A stretch of 64,000 nt of DNA, from assembly GCF_032918005.1 (NCBI RefSeq), contig NZ_CP136628.1, positions 7,487,501 to 7,551,500 of the forward strand, given 5' to 3'. This DNA is from Bradyrhizobium sp. NDS-1 (GTDB lineage: Bacteria > Pseudomonadota > Alphaproteobacteria > Rhizobiales > Xanthobacteraceae). This document shows positions 28,032 to 38,282 of this stretch, piece by piece. Each line of letters opens with the position of its first letter. Position 1 is the first letter of the stretch. A program made the translations under genes and the position numbers. The notes beneath the pieces are model-generated. The model ran no database searches. It worked only from the letters and a program-made list of their open reading frames with translations, and was not told the DNA's origin.

Positions 28032-28958
28032 CTATTTGCGAACCTTGAGGGCGAAAAGACCCTGCGGCCGCAGCATCAGGATGCCGACAACGGCGAGCAG
28101 CGTGAGCACCTTGGCCATCGAGCCCGACATGAAGAATTCGAGCGTGGATTGCGTCTGCGAGATCGAGAAGGCCGAGGCGATGGTGCCGAGCAGGCTCGCG
28201 GCGCCGCCAAACACAACCACCAGGAACGTATCGACGATGTAGAGCTGCCCGGACGTCGGCCCGGTCGAGCCGATCATGGTGAAGGCGCTGCCGGCGATTC
28301 CGGCGATGCCGCAACCGAGGCCGAACGTGTAGCGGTCGACTTTTTCGGTGTTGATGCCGACGGCGCCGGCCATGATGCGGTTCTGCACGACAGCGCGCAC
28401 CTGGCGGCCCCAACGCGATTTGTACATCACGTAGGCGACCGAGATCGTGATCAAAACGGTGAGACACATCACGAAGACGCCGTTGATCGGCACTTCGATG
28501 CTCTCAGTGACATGCAGCGAGCCCAGCATCCACTGCGGCAGCTCGACCCCGACCTCGCGCGCGCCGAAGACGGAGCGATAGGCCTGCTGCAGCATCAGGC
28601 TGAGACCCCAGGTGGCGAGCAGCGTATCGAGCGGGCGCTTATAGAGGTGACGTATCAGTACCCATTCCACCAGCATTCCCAGCGCGCCGGATGCGACAAA
28701 GGCCAGGATCATCGCGAGGAAAAAGTAGCCGCTGAACAGGCTTGGCAGATGGGCCTGGAAGAGATTGGAGGTCATCCAGGTAACGTAGGCCCCGAGAATC
28801 ATGAACTCGCCATGGGCCATGTTGATGACGCCCATCTGGCCGAAGATGATGGCGAGCCCGAGCGCCATCAGGACATAGACCGAGAACAGGATCAGTCCGG
28901 CAAACCCCTGCATGACGAAAATGGAGCCGAGATCACCAAGCGAGTAGTCGCCGAACAT
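28032..28958 (-). CDS. urtB: Urea/short-chain amide ABC transporter permease UrtB
   Basis: A 308-residue LivH/UrtB-family permease with about eight transmembrane helices. Signatures are LGLAIIFGQMGVINMAHGEFMILGAY near the N-terminus and AVVQNRIMAGAVGINTEKVDRYTFGLGCGIAGIAG (the EAA loop and following helix). VVVFGGAASLLGTIASAF precedes the last helix. It starts 126 bases after urtA. A strong hairpin (28984-29013) lies in that gap, a common way to make more binding protein than permease. Substrate assignment to urea rests on operon order urtABCDE. Confidence 0.93.
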   Translation of the reverse strand: MFGDYSLGDLGSIFVMQGFAGLILFSVYVLMALGLAIIFGQMGVINMAHGEFMILGAYVTWMTSNLFQAHLPSLFSGYFFLAMILAFVASGALGMLVEWVLIRHLYKRPLDTLLATWGLSLMLQQAYRSVFGAREVGVELPQWMLGSLHVTESIEVPINGVFVMCLTVLITISVAYVMYKSRWGRQVRAVVQNRIMAGAVGINTEKVDRYTFGLGCGIAGIAGSAFTMIGSTGPTSGQLYIVDTFLVVVFGGAASLLGTIASAFSISQTQSTLEFFMSGSMAKVLTLLAVVGILMLRPQGLFALKVRK

Positions 28959-28983
28959 CGATGTCCTCCGTCAGGGAAAGGGT

Positions 28984-29013
28984 CCCGCGTCGCGAGCAGG
29001 TTCGCGACGCGGG
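28984..29013. promoter_or_regulatory. Strong intercistronic stem-loop between urtA and urtB
   Basis: CCCGCGTCGCGA (28984-28995) and TCGCGACGCGGG (29002-29013) form a perfect 12-bp GC-rich stem with a six-base loop. It lies between the binding-protein gene and the permease genes with no T-run. This suggests an mRNA-stabilising or partial-termination hairpin rather than a full terminator. Confidence 0.75.
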
Positions 29014-29084
29014 GTCTTGAGCGTGGATTTGCGGTCCACGCCAGGGAGCTCGTTGGTGTTGGGAGAAGCGCGGTCGAGTTGCGC

Positions 29085-30344
29085 TTACTGGTAGCCCTTC
29101 GGGAACGGATCCGGCTCGACGAGATCGGCGGTCTCGTAGATCAGCTCGAACTGGCCATCGAGCTTGGCGCGTCCCACCCGGGTCTTCGACCAGAGGTGAT
29201 GATTCTCGTGGATCCGCACGTAGCCTTCCGGTGCCCCCTTGAACTCGACGCCCGGCGAGGCTGCTGCGATCTTGTCGACGTCGAAGGAGCCGGCCTTCTC
29301 GACGGTCAACTTCCACAGCCACGGCCCGAGATAGGCAGCCTGGGTGACGTCTCCGATGACAGTCTTCTCGCCCCACATCTTCTTGAACGCCGGCACGAAG
29401 GCCTTGTTGTTCGGATTGTCGAGCGTTTGGAAGTATTTCATGCAGGCATAGGCGCCCGCGATGTTCTCGCCGCCGATGCCGTCGATTTCGTCTTCGGTGA
29501 CCGAGATCGTCAGCAGCGCCTGCTTGGAGAGGTCGATGCCGGCCGCCTTGAGCTGCTTGTAGAAGGCGACGTTCGAGCCGCCGACGACGTCGGTGAAGAT
29601 CACGTCGGGCTTGGTCAGCTTGATCTTGTTGATGACCGAGTTGAACTGGGTGCTGCCGAGCGCATAATACTCCTCGCCGACGACCTTGCCCTTCAGCACG
29701 TTCTCGACGTGCTTGCGCGCGATCTTGTTCGAGGTGCGCGGCCAGATGTAGTCGGAGCCGATGAAGAAGAACGACTTGGCGCCCTTTTCCTTGGCGATCC
29801 AGTTCAGGCCGGCCAGAATCTGCTGGGTCGCTTCCTGGCCGGTGTAGATGACGTTCTTGGACTGCTCGAGGCCTTCGTAGAAGGTCGGGTAATAGAGCAT
29901 GCCGTTATACTGCTCCATGACCGGCAACACGGCCTTGCGCGAAGCCGAGGTCCAGCAGCCCATGATCGCCGCGACCTTGTCGTTGACGAGCAGCTTCTTG
30001 GCCTTTTCAGCGAAAGTCGGCCAGTCGCTGGCGCCGTCTTCCTGGATGAACTTGATCTTGCGCCCGAGCACGCCGCCGGCCGCGTTGATCTGCTCGATGG
30101 CGAGCTTTTCGGCCTCGATCGAGCCGGTCTCGGAGATCGCCATGGTGCCGGTCGCGGAGTGCAAGATACCGACCGTGACCTCGGTATCCGTCACCGCAAG
30201 ACCCGTGGTGTTGACCGCAGAGGTCGCCGGGGCCTGCGCAAAGGATCCCCGCGGCAGCATCGTGATGGCCGGAACAGCGGCCATTCCCATCAATAATTTG
30301 CGCCGGAGCGGCGACAACAGGCCCTTGTTTTCTTCGTCCGACAT
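29085..30344 (-). CDS. urtA: Urea/short-chain amide ABC transporter substrate-binding protein UrtA (Tat-like signal)
   Basis: A 419-residue periplasmic binding protein of the UrtA/FmdD type. The ATG at 30344 is preceded by GGGGTG; the frame extends far upstream only by chance. The N-terminus has a twin-arginine-like signal (LRRKLLMGMAAV) ending near GSFAQA, as in many UrtA proteins. The mature part starts with VTVGILHSATGTMAISE and includes GCWTSASRKAVLPVMEQYNGMLYYPTFYEG and GSDYIWPRTSN, all characteristic of urea/amide binding proteins. First gene of the minus-strand operon. It shares its upstream region with the divergent sensor kinase at 30513, which is probably regulatory. Confidence 0.94.
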   Translation of the reverse strand: MSDEENKGLLSPLRRKLLMGMAAVPAITMLPRGSFAQAPATSAVNTTGLAVTDTEVTVGILHSATGTMAISETGSIEAEKLAIEQINAAGGVLGRKIKFIQEDGASDWPTFAEKAKKLLVNDKVAAIMGCWTSASRKAVLPVMEQYNGMLYYPTFYEGLEQSKNVIYTGQEATQQILAGLNWIAKEKGAKSFFFIGSDYIWPRTSNKIARKHVENVLKGKVVGEEYYALGSTQFNSVINKIKLTKPDVIFTDVVGGSNVAFYKQLKAAGIDLSKQALLTISVTEDEIDGIGGENIAGAYACMKYFQTLDNPNNKAFVPAFKKMWGEKTVIGDVTQAAYLGPWLWKLTVEKAGSFDVDKIAAASPGVEFKGAPEGYVRIHENHHLWSKTRVGRAKLDGQFELIYETADLVEPDPFPKGYQ

Positions 30345-30412
30345 GAGCACCCCACTTTTGTTCGAGAACACGCAATTGGCGCTGTGAGGATGGCTCGGAT
30401 TTATGCAGCGCA

Positions 30413-30436
30413 AGCATACGCAAGATCGCGTATACT
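30413..30436. promoter_or_regulatory. Imperfect palindrome in the urtA/kinase intergenic region, candidate operator
   Basis: AGCATACGC (30413-30421) and GCGTATACT (30428-30436) are inverted halves matching at 8 of 9 bases around a six-base spacer. The site is 69 bases upstream of the urtA start and 28 upstream of the sigma-54 -24 box. The neighbouring LuxR-type response regulator is a plausible binder; this is inference. Confidence 0.45.
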
Positions 30437-30463
30437 GCACCGCAAAATGCCGACGTAGGCTTT

Positions 30464-30478
30464 TGGTACGGAATTTGC
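30464..30478 (+). promoter_or_regulatory. Sigma-54 (RpoN) -24/-12 promoter for the hybrid kinase gene
   Basis: TGGTACG-GAAT-TTGC matches the sigma-54 consensus TGGCACG-N4-TTGC with the exact spacing and one substitution. It points to the kinase gene, whose GTG start is 35 bases downstream, with GGAG between. It implies nitrogen-linked, activator-dependent expression. Confidence 0.7.
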
Positions 30479-30512
30479 GAGGGCTCGGGTCCGTATCGGG
30501 AGTGGGGTCAGA

Positions 30513-33500
30513 GTGGCAGGGCGGCAGCGAATAGACCGCGTCAGGCGCCAGTATAACCAATGGGTTGCCAACCAGACGCTGGAAGACTACGCGCTGCGCT
30601 TCACGGCCAAGAGCGCGCGTCGCTGGTCGGCCGCCCGGGTCGCCAACACCGCGTTGGGCGCGATCTCGTTCCTGGCGATGGAGGCGATCGGCGGCACCAT
30701 CACCCTGAACTACGGCGTCACCAACGCGACCGCCGCCATCCTGGTGGTCTCGACCATCATCTTCTGCTGTGGCGTGCCGATTGCTTATTATGCCGCCAAA
30801 TGCGGCATCGACATCGACCTGCTGACGCGGGGCGCCGGCTTCGGCTACATCGGCTCGACCGTCACCTCGCTGATCTACGCGTCCTTCACCTTCATCTTCT
30901 TTGCGATCGAAGCCGTGATCCTCGCGTCTGCGCTCGAAATGTGCTTCGGGATTCCGCGGCCGATCGGCTATCTCCTCAGCGCCGTCGTCATCATCCCGCT
31001 GGTGGCCTATGGCATCACGCTGATCAGCCGCTTCCAATTGTGGACGCAGCCCCTCTGGATCGTGCTCCACATCATTCCGTTCGCGGCGATCGCCTGGCAC
31101 AACCCGCGCTCCTTCACGGAGTGGCGCAAGTTCTCGGGCGAGCACGGCGATCTCAACGGACATTTCGACCTGCTGCTGTTCGGAGTTGCGGCCTCGGTGG
31201 TGTTTTCGCTGATCGCGCAGATCGGCGAGCAGGTCGACTTCCTGCGATTTCTGCCGCGGGACCGCCGGGCGTCCAGGGCCTCCTGGTGGATAGCGCTCAT
31301 GAGCGCCGGGCCAGGCTGGATCGTGCTCGGCGCGTTGAAACTTCTGGCCGGCTCGTTTCTCGCCTTCTTCGCGCTCAGCCACGGGGTGCCGCCCGAGGAG
31401 GCCGCCGAGCCGGCGCACATGTATCTCGAAGCGTTCCGCTACGTGCTATCGCAGCCTGATCTTGCGCTGGCATTGACCGGCACGTTCGTGATCCTGTCGC
31501 AAGTGAAGATCAACGTCACCAACGCCTATGCCGGCTCGATCGCGTGGTCGAATTTCTTCTCGCGCTTGACCCACAGCCATCCCGGCCGCGTCGTCTGGCT
31601 GGTCTTCAACGTCATCGTGGCGCTGCTGCTGATGGAGATCGGCGTCTACAAGGCCCTGGAGCAGACGCTGGCGCTCTATTCCAACGTCGCGATCGCCTGG
31701 GTCGGCGCGCTGGTCGCGGATCTCATCGTCAACAAGCCGCTTGGATTGCGGCCGCAGCAGATCGAGTTCAAGCGCGCCCATCTCTACGACGTCAATCCGG
31801 TCGGCGTCGGCGCGATGACAATCGCGACCATCATCTCCATCAGTGCCTTTTACGGCCTGTTCGGACCTACCGCGAAGGCGCTGTCAGCCTTCATCGCGCT
31901 CGCGGTCGCCTTCATTGCCGCACCGTTGATCGCCTGGGCCACAGGCGGCAAGTACTACATCGCACGCAAGCCGAAGCGAAGCTGGCAGAACCTCGAAGCC
32001 ATCCAGTGCTGCATCTGCGAGCACTCGTTCGAACCGGAAGACATGGCGTCCTGCCCCGCTTACGCCGGGCCGATCTGCTCCTTGTGCTGTTCGCTCGACG
32101 CCCGCTGCCACGATCTCTGCAAGCCGCACGCGCGGATCCAGGCGCAGGTGTCGGAGACGCTGGGCAAGCTGATGCCGCAGCCGATCTACGCAAGGATCAA
32201 CTCGCAACTCGGCCAGTATATCGGCGTTTTCGTGGTCTCCGCCGGCCTCGTCGCGCTGGTGCTGGGCCTGATCTATCTGCAGACCTCGGCGAGCGTGCAT
32301 GGCGAGAACGTGCTGGTCTCCGACGTGCTCTGGAAGGTGTTCTTCTCGCTCAGCATCATCATCGGCGTGGTGGCCTGGCTGTTCGTGCTGGCGCAGCAGA
32401 GCCGCCGCGCGGCTGAAGCCGAGACGCGGCGACAGACCACACTGCTGATCCAGGAGATCGACGCGCACAAGCGCACCGACGCCGAACTCCAGCGCGCCAA
32501 GGAGGTCGCCGAATCCGCCAACCTCGCCAAGAGCCGCTATGTCGTGGGCCTTAGCCACGAGCTTCGCTCGCCGCTGAATGCGATCAGCGGTTATGCGCAA
32601 CTGCTCGAGCAGGACGCGACGCTGAGCACCAAGCCGCGCGATCAGGTTCGCGTCGTCCGCCGCAGCGCCGACCACCTCTCCGGCCTGATCGACGGCATTC
32701 TGGATATTTCCAAGATCGAGGCGGGGCGGCTGTATCTGTCGCGCGACGAGGTGCGCCTCAGCGAATTCCTCGACCAGCTCGTCGGCATGTTTCGCCTTCA
32801 GGCCGCCGCCAAGGGCATCGATTTCTTGTTCCGGCGGCCGCCACACTTGCCGGTCGTGGTCTATGCCGACGAGAAGCGGCTGCGCCAGGTGCTGATCAAC
32901 CTGCTCTCCAACGCGATCAAGTTCACCCAGACCGGCAGCGTGCAGTTCGTGGTGCACTATCGCAGCCCCGTCGCCGAGTTCGAGGTGATCGATACCGGCC
33001 CCGGCATCCAGAGCGACGATCTCGAGCGCATCTTCGCGCCCTTCGAGCGCGGAGCGCTCGGTGTCTCGCAGCCGCAGACCGGCACCGGGCTTGGCCTGAC
33101 CATCAGCCGCCTGCTCGCCGGCGTGATGGGCGGCGATATCAAGGTCTTGAGCAAGGTCGGCTCCGGCTCGACGTTCAAGGTCAAGATCCTGCTGTCGGAG
33201 GTGACCAATCCCCAGCGCATCGCGCCGGTGGAAGCCCCGGTCTCCGGCTATCACGGCGCGCGCAAGACCATCCTCATCACCGACGACGATCCCGTTCATC
33301 GCGACCTCCTGCGCGAGGTGCTGACGCCGCTCGGCTTCATCCTGCTCAGCGCCCCCGACGGGCCCGGCTGCCTCGCGCTGGCGCAGCATTGCCGGCCCGA
33401 CCTGTTCCTGCTCGACATTTCGATGCCCGCCATGGACGGCTGGGCCGTCGCGGAGGCCTTGCGCGCGAGCGGCCATCACCAGGCGCGCATCCTGATGGTC

Positions 33501-33867
33501 TCGGCGAGCGCCTTGGAGGCTCACGGCACCCCGCTGGCGCAGCCTTTCCATGACGGCTATCTGATGAAGCCGATCGACATCCCGCGGCTGCTGGAGACGA
33601 TCCGCCAGCTCCTAAGGCTCGAATGGCAGTATGGCTCGGACGAAATCGCAGTGCCGTTCTGGCGACCGGAGAGCGGATCGAGGCCGCCGGTGCGGCATAT
33701 CGAGGCGCTGATCGGGCTGGGCCAAATCGGCTACGTCAAGGGCATTCAGTTGAAGCTGGACGAGATTGGCAGCGAGCACCCGGAGCATGCCGACTTCGTC
33801 GCGCAGATGCGGTCGCTGGTCGACCGCTTCGATCTCGACCAGTACATGGACACATTGAAAACATTGC

Positions 33868-33884
<17 letters not shown>
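30513..33884 (+). CDS. Transporter-fused hybrid sensor histidine kinase (NCS1-like permease + Cys-rich linker + HK + receiver)
   Basis: A 1123-residue membrane protein. Residues 1-490 form about 12 transmembrane helices resembling nucleobase/cation symporter-1 (cytosine-purine permease) proteins. Residues 499-536 hold nine cysteines (499, 500, 502, 514, 522, 525, 526, 532, 536), a possible zinc or Fe-S site. Two more membrane helices follow (about 568-590, 606-627). The kinase has phospho-accepting His682 (SHELRSP), N-box Asn800, DTGPG at 827-831 and GTGLGL at 857-862. A receiver domain has Asp968 and Lys1019, and an Hpt-like helical C-terminus (about 1050-1123) may follow. The architecture parallels CbrA-type transporter kinases. 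It overlaps its response regulator by 17 bases and is divergent from the urea/amide operon, so its input may be a nitrogen compound (inference). GTG start with GGAG upstream. Confidence 0.9.
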
Positions 33885-34794
<910 letters not shown>

Positions 34795-34833
34795 TGGTGG
34801 TGGGAATGAGAACGCCGCTCACCCAGCGAACAG

Positions 34834-34983
34834 TGTCGTCCCGGACAAGCGCAGCGAAGCGGAGCGCTGATCCGGGACCCAGCCACGGGGAGACATTTGA
34901 CAAAGACTCGGAGTTACCAGCTCGCTCCCTAACTATTCCCTGTCGTTATGGGTCCCGAGTTCGCTTCGCGCCCCGGGACGACG
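34834..34983. repeat. Dispersed intergenic palindrome, family B (long form)
   Basis: TGTCGTCCCGGACAAGCGC... at the left pairs with ...GCGCCCCGGGACGACGG at the right, with GATCCGGGACCC and GGGTCCCGAG as inner arms. It fills the 235-base gap between the convergent response regulator and the monooxygenase gene. The rest of that gap has only two CCCCTCACCC direct repeats, which I do not interpret. Confidence 0.7.
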
Positions 34984-35029
34984 GTGGAGTGTGTGGTGAC
35001 AGTAGTCGCCCCTCACCCACGAACGCCCC

Positions 35030-36532
35030 TCACCCGTAAACAAACGCCTTGTCGTCCAGATCCGTCTTCGGGATCTCGTCCTTTTCGGTCCAATAGTCCT
35101 GGCTGTGCTGCCATTCCGGCTTGTCGCCGCGCTTGGGCAAGAGGTCCATGTTGCGTATCATGTAGCCGGGGTTGAAGTTTTCCGGATCGATCCAGGGCAG
35201 GATCGGCATGTTGTGGTCCTCAGCACGCAGCTTGACCTCGACCTTTTTGGCACCCTTGGCCTTCATGTGGCCGAGCAGCCGGCAGACGAAATCGGCGACG
35301 AGGTCGACGCGCAGCGTCCAGCTGGCGCGGAAATAACCAAACACCCAGACCATGTTCGGCACGCCCGTGAACATCATGCCGCGGTAGGTGACTGTGTCGC
35401 CGAAGGCGAGCGGCTTGCCGTCGATCTCGAAGGCGATGTCGCCGAGGGCCGCGAGGTTGAAGCCGGTCGCGGTGACGACGACATCGGCTTCCAGTAACTT
35501 TCCGGATTTGAGCTGGATTCCGTTCTCCACGAAGCACTCGATCTCGTCGGTGACGACGGAGGCCTTGCCGCTGGCAATCCCCTTGAAGAGGTCGGCGTCG
35601 GGCACGAACGCAATGCGCTGCCGCCACGGCCGGTATGTCGGCGTAAAGTGCGTCTCGACGTCATAGTCCGGACCTAGGACCGCGCTGATCTGGCCAATGA
35701 GCTCCTTCTTGACCTGCTCGGGCTTTGACACGCAGAGTTTCGTGAAAGCATCCTGTTCGAACAGGATCTTGCGTCGCACGATCTCGTGGATCCATTCCTC
35801 GTCGACCTGGAGCCGGCGCAACTCCTCCGCTATTTCGATGGCGTTGCGGCCCAGCCGGAAATAGGTCGGCGAGCGTTGCAGCATGGTGACGTGCGCGCAC
35901 TTGTCCGCGATGTTCGGCACCAGCGTTGCCGCCGTCGCGCCCGAGCCGATCACAACCACCTTCTTGCCCGCGAGGTCGATATCGTCAGGCCATGTCTGGG
36001 GATGGACGATGCGGCCCTTGAACCGGTCCATGCCCTTCCATTCCGGCGTGTAGCCTTCCGAATGGCGATAATAGCCCTGGCACATCCAGAGGAAGTTTGC
36101 GGTGAACGTCCTGCGCTCGCCGGCGTCGGTCGTCACCGCCTCGATGGTCCAGAGATTTTGCTTGCTCGACCAGCTCGCGGAATTGATCTTGTGCTTGTAG
36201 CGGATGTGCCTTGCGAGGTCGTTATCCTCGATGACCTCGTTCATGTAGGACAAGATCTCCTCGGCGGTCGCGATCGGCGGACCGACCCACGGCTTGAAGC
36301 TGTAGCCGAAAGTATGGAGATCGCTGTCGGAACGAATGCCGGGATAGCGATGCGTGCTCCAGGTGCCGCCAAACGTTTCCTGGGTCTCCAGGATGACGTA
36401 ACTGGTGCCCGGCAGCTGCTTTTCGATGTGATAGGCGCTGCCGATGCCGGAGATGCCGGCGCCGACGATCAGCACGTCGAAATGTTCGGAAGCTTGCTTG
36501 GTGGCGGTGTGACCGCGAACAGCGACATTCAT
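35030..36532 (-). CDS. Flavin-containing monooxygenase, type I Baeyer-Villiger-like
   Basis: A 500-residue FAD/NADPH monooxygenase. The FAD dinucleotide fold is near the N-terminus (VLIVGAGISGIG). The Baeyer-Villiger fingerprint FxGxxxHxxxWP is exact in FKGRIVHPQTWP. The NADPH fold is VVVIGSGATAATLVP, and the ATG-type loop VVTATGFNLAALG is present. Such enzymes insert oxygen next to a ketone to form an ester, or oxidise N/S atoms. The length and sequence style resemble EtaA/MymA-type proteins. It stands alone on the minus strand with no evident pathway partners, so the substrate is unknown. Confidence 0.92.
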   Translation of the reverse strand: MNVAVRGHTATKQASEHFDVLIVGAGISGIGSAYHIEKQLPGTSYVILETQETFGGTWSTHRYPGIRSDSDLHTFGYSFKPWVGPPIATAEEILSYMNEVIEDNDLARHIRYKHKINSASWSSKQNLWTIEAVTTDAGERRTFTANFLWMCQGYYRHSEGYTPEWKGMDRFKGRIVHPQTWPDDIDLAGKKVVVIGSGATAATLVPNIADKCAHVTMLQRSPTYFRLGRNAIEIAEELRRLQVDEEWIHEIVRRKILFEQDAFTKLCVSKPEQVKKELIGQISAVLGPDYDVETHFTPTYRPWRQRIAFVPDADLFKGIASGKASVVTDEIECFVENGIQLKSGKLLEADVVVTATGFNLAALGDIAFEIDGKPLAFGDTVTYRGMMFTGVPNMVWVFGYFRASWTLRVDLVADFVCRLLGHMKAKGAKKVEVKLRAEDHNMPILPWIDPENFNPGYMIRNMDLLPKRGDKPEWQHSQDYWTEKDEIPKTDLDDKAFVYG

Positions 36533-36656
36533 TGTTGCTTCTATGCCTTGCTTGCTTTTGTGGCCGCCCTTGATGGACGACGCGTTTCCTCCGCGGCCGG
36601 CATGATCACCCGACGCGCTTCCGCTTCAAAATGACATAGATCAAGTCGCGGTCAAA

Positions 36657-37424
36657 TCACAGCGCCGCACCCCAGCTCCGCGCCGTCTGCAAGATCCAGT
36701 CGCGGTAGAGCGTGAGCGGCGTGACGCCAGTTAGCCCGCCGCAGCCGGCAGCGCCGTTCGGCCCGGTGGACCAGCTGATGAGGCCGACCAGCACGGCACC
36801 ATTCGGCTTGTCCTCGAACACAGGACCACCGGAATCACCGGTGCAGGCGCCAATTCCGTCGCGAACACCGTTGGTTACGGGATCGACCAGCCGGATCTGA
36901 AGCGTCCCGGGCTGGCCGGTGGCGACAAGCGCGGCAACACGCGTGATGCCGCCGCTCTTGCCATCGCCACGAGCGGTGACGCCGATGCCGGCGATGGTAA
37001 AACGGCCGCCGACCCGAATTGGAATTTGCGGCATGCCGACCGGCACCGTGGATTTTCCCTTGAGTGGAATTTCCAGTTGCAGCAGCGCCACGTCCGCGGT
37101 GGCGCGGTGCGACTGCATCGCCTGCATGTTGAAGTTCGGGTGGATCGCGACCGTGCGCACGTTCGTCAATTGCGGCTGGCCGTCCATTCCGCGATCGACG
37201 ATCTTATAGTCAGCGCCGGGCTGCACGCAGTGAGCGACGGTGAGCACGAGCCTCGGCGCGATCAGGCTGCCGGTGCAGAAATTGCCGCGCGAGCCGACGA
37301 TGGTGACGACGGCACGCGCGACACCATCCGCCTGCGGCGTGCCGCCGCCGACGATGGCCTGCGCGGGCGTGGCGAGCAGCAGAGCAGCCGCGGCGAATGT
37401 CGCAATCGTCTTCATGGGGAACAT
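36657..37424 (-). CDS. Secreted trypsin-like serine protease
   Basis: A 255-residue S1-family protease. The signal peptide ends TPAQA, immediately followed by IVGGG, the conserved mature N-terminus of chymotrypsin-fold enzymes. Signal cleavage alone could therefore give the active form. The catalytic triad is visible as His65 (TVAHC), Asp111 (ADVALL) and Ser198 (TGDSGGP). Cys pairs 50/66 and 194/C-terminal region are available for disulfides. The start at 37424 (MFPMKT) is chosen; MKT at 37415 is the alternative. A much longer open frame upstream is antisense to the HAD gene. It is predicted periplasmic or extracellular; substrate unknown. Confidence 0.92.
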   Translation of the reverse strand: MFPMKTIATFAAAALLLATPAQAIVGGGTPQADGVARAVVTIVGSRGNFCTGSLIAPRLVLTVAHCVQPGADYKIVDRGMDGQPQLTNVRTVAIHPNFNMQAMQSHRATADVALLQLEIPLKGKSTVPVGMPQIPIRVGGRFTIAGIGVTARGDGKSGGITRVAALVATGQPGTLQIRLVDPVTNGVRDGIGACTGDSGGPVFEDKPNGAVLVGLISWSTGPNGAAGCGGLTGVTPLTLYRDWILQTARSWGAAL

Positions 37425-37526
37425 GTCTCGGCCGTCGGTTCGGTGAGCGCCTGAATTTGCTTCGGACTGGCCCTTGCCGATAGCGCATGCTAGCCCTCTT
37501 GGAAAGGAATTGACGGGGGGCAGGAA

Positions 37527-38162
37527 TTGGCGATCCAAGCTGTGATCTTTGATTTTGGCGGCGTGCTGACGAGTTCGCCGTTCGAGGCCTTCGCGCGATT
37601 CGAGGCGGAGCGCGGACTGCCCACCGACATCATACGGCGGACCAACGCCGCCAACCATCTGGAAAACGCCTGGGCCAAATTCGAGCGCGCCGAGGTGGAT
37701 ATCGACACGTTCGATCACTTGTTCGCCGAAGAATCCCGTGCACTCGGCGCCGAGGTGCGCGGACGCGACGTGGTATCGCTGCTGCAGGGCGATCTGCGCC
37801 CCGAGATGGTCGAGGCCCTGAAGCGCATCAAGGCGAAATTCAAGACCGGCTGCATCACCAACAACCTCCCGGCCAATGCCATTGGCAGCATGACCGGACG
37901 CTCGCTCTACATTGCCGAAGTCATGGTGCTGTTCGATCACGTGATCGAGTCCGCCAAGATCGGCCTGCGCAAGCCCGACCCGCGCATCTACGAGATGATG
38001 GTGGAGACCCTGAAGGTCGATCCGAGCGACTGCGTCTATCTCGACGACCTCGGCGTCAACCTGAAGCCCGCCCGCGAGATGGGCATGACCACGATCAAGG
38101 TCGCGAGCGGCACGCAGGCGATCGCCGAGCTTGAGCAGGCGACGGGGTTGAAGCTGAGCTAG
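37527..38162 (+). CDS. HAD-superfamily hydrolase (HAD-IA, epoxide-hydrolase N-domain-like phosphatase)
   Basis: A 211-residue HAD hydrolase. Motif I is FDFGGVLTS, with the nucleophile Asp but Gly at the usual second Asp position, as in the YihX/soluble epoxide hydrolase phosphatase branch. Motif II is CITNN, motif III is the Lys in GLRKPDPRIY, and motif IV is VYLDDLG. A helical cap lies at about 15-90. TTG start at 37527 with AGGAA upstream. It is divergent from the trypsin-like gene and convergent with mtnA. A small-phosphate substrate is likely, but no specific one can be named. Confidence 0.9.
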   Translation: MAIQAVIFDFGGVLTSSPFEAFARFEAERGLPTDIIRRTNAANHLENAWAKFERAEVDIDTFDHLFAEESRALGAEVRGRDVVSLLQGDLRPEMVEALKRIKAKFKTGCITNNLPANAIGSMTGRSLYIAEVMVLFDHVIESAKIGLRKPDPRIYEMMVETLKVDPSDCVYLDDLGVNLKPAREMGMTTIKVASGTQAIAELEQATGLKLS

Positions 38163-38174
38163 CGCGTCATTCTC

Positions 38175-38254
38175 CGTCATTGCGAGCGCAGCGAAGCAAT
38201 CCAGACCGTTTCCGCGGAAAGACTCTGGATTGCTTCGCTACGCTCGCAATGACG
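38175..38254. repeat. Dispersed intergenic palindrome, family A
   Basis: CGTCATTGCGAGCG / CGCTCGCAATGACG outer arms with AAGCAATCCAGA / TCTGGATTGCTT inner arms give a near-perfect long hairpin. It lies between the convergent HAD and mtnA genes and could serve both as a bidirectional 3' end. Confidence 0.82.
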
Positions 38255-38282
38255 GTGTGGGACATCTCGCCTGGCAAACTGC

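Noticed and set aside
28015..28467. N-terminal extension of the urtC frame
   Set aside because: The extension overlaps urtB in another frame and has no family similarity; urtC starts at 28014.
28149..30296. A 715-codon plus-strand frame opposite urtB and urtA
   Set aside because: Low-complexity Asp/Arg/His composition with no recognisable motif; fully antisense to well-supported transporter genes.
30345..31418. N-terminal extension of the urtA frame into the kinase gene
   Set aside because: It is antisense to the membrane domain of the kinase, and the ATG at 30344 begins a proper Tat-like signal peptide.
37425..38180. N-terminal extension of the protease frame
   Set aside because: Antisense to the HAD gene; the signal peptide at 37424 defines the real start.
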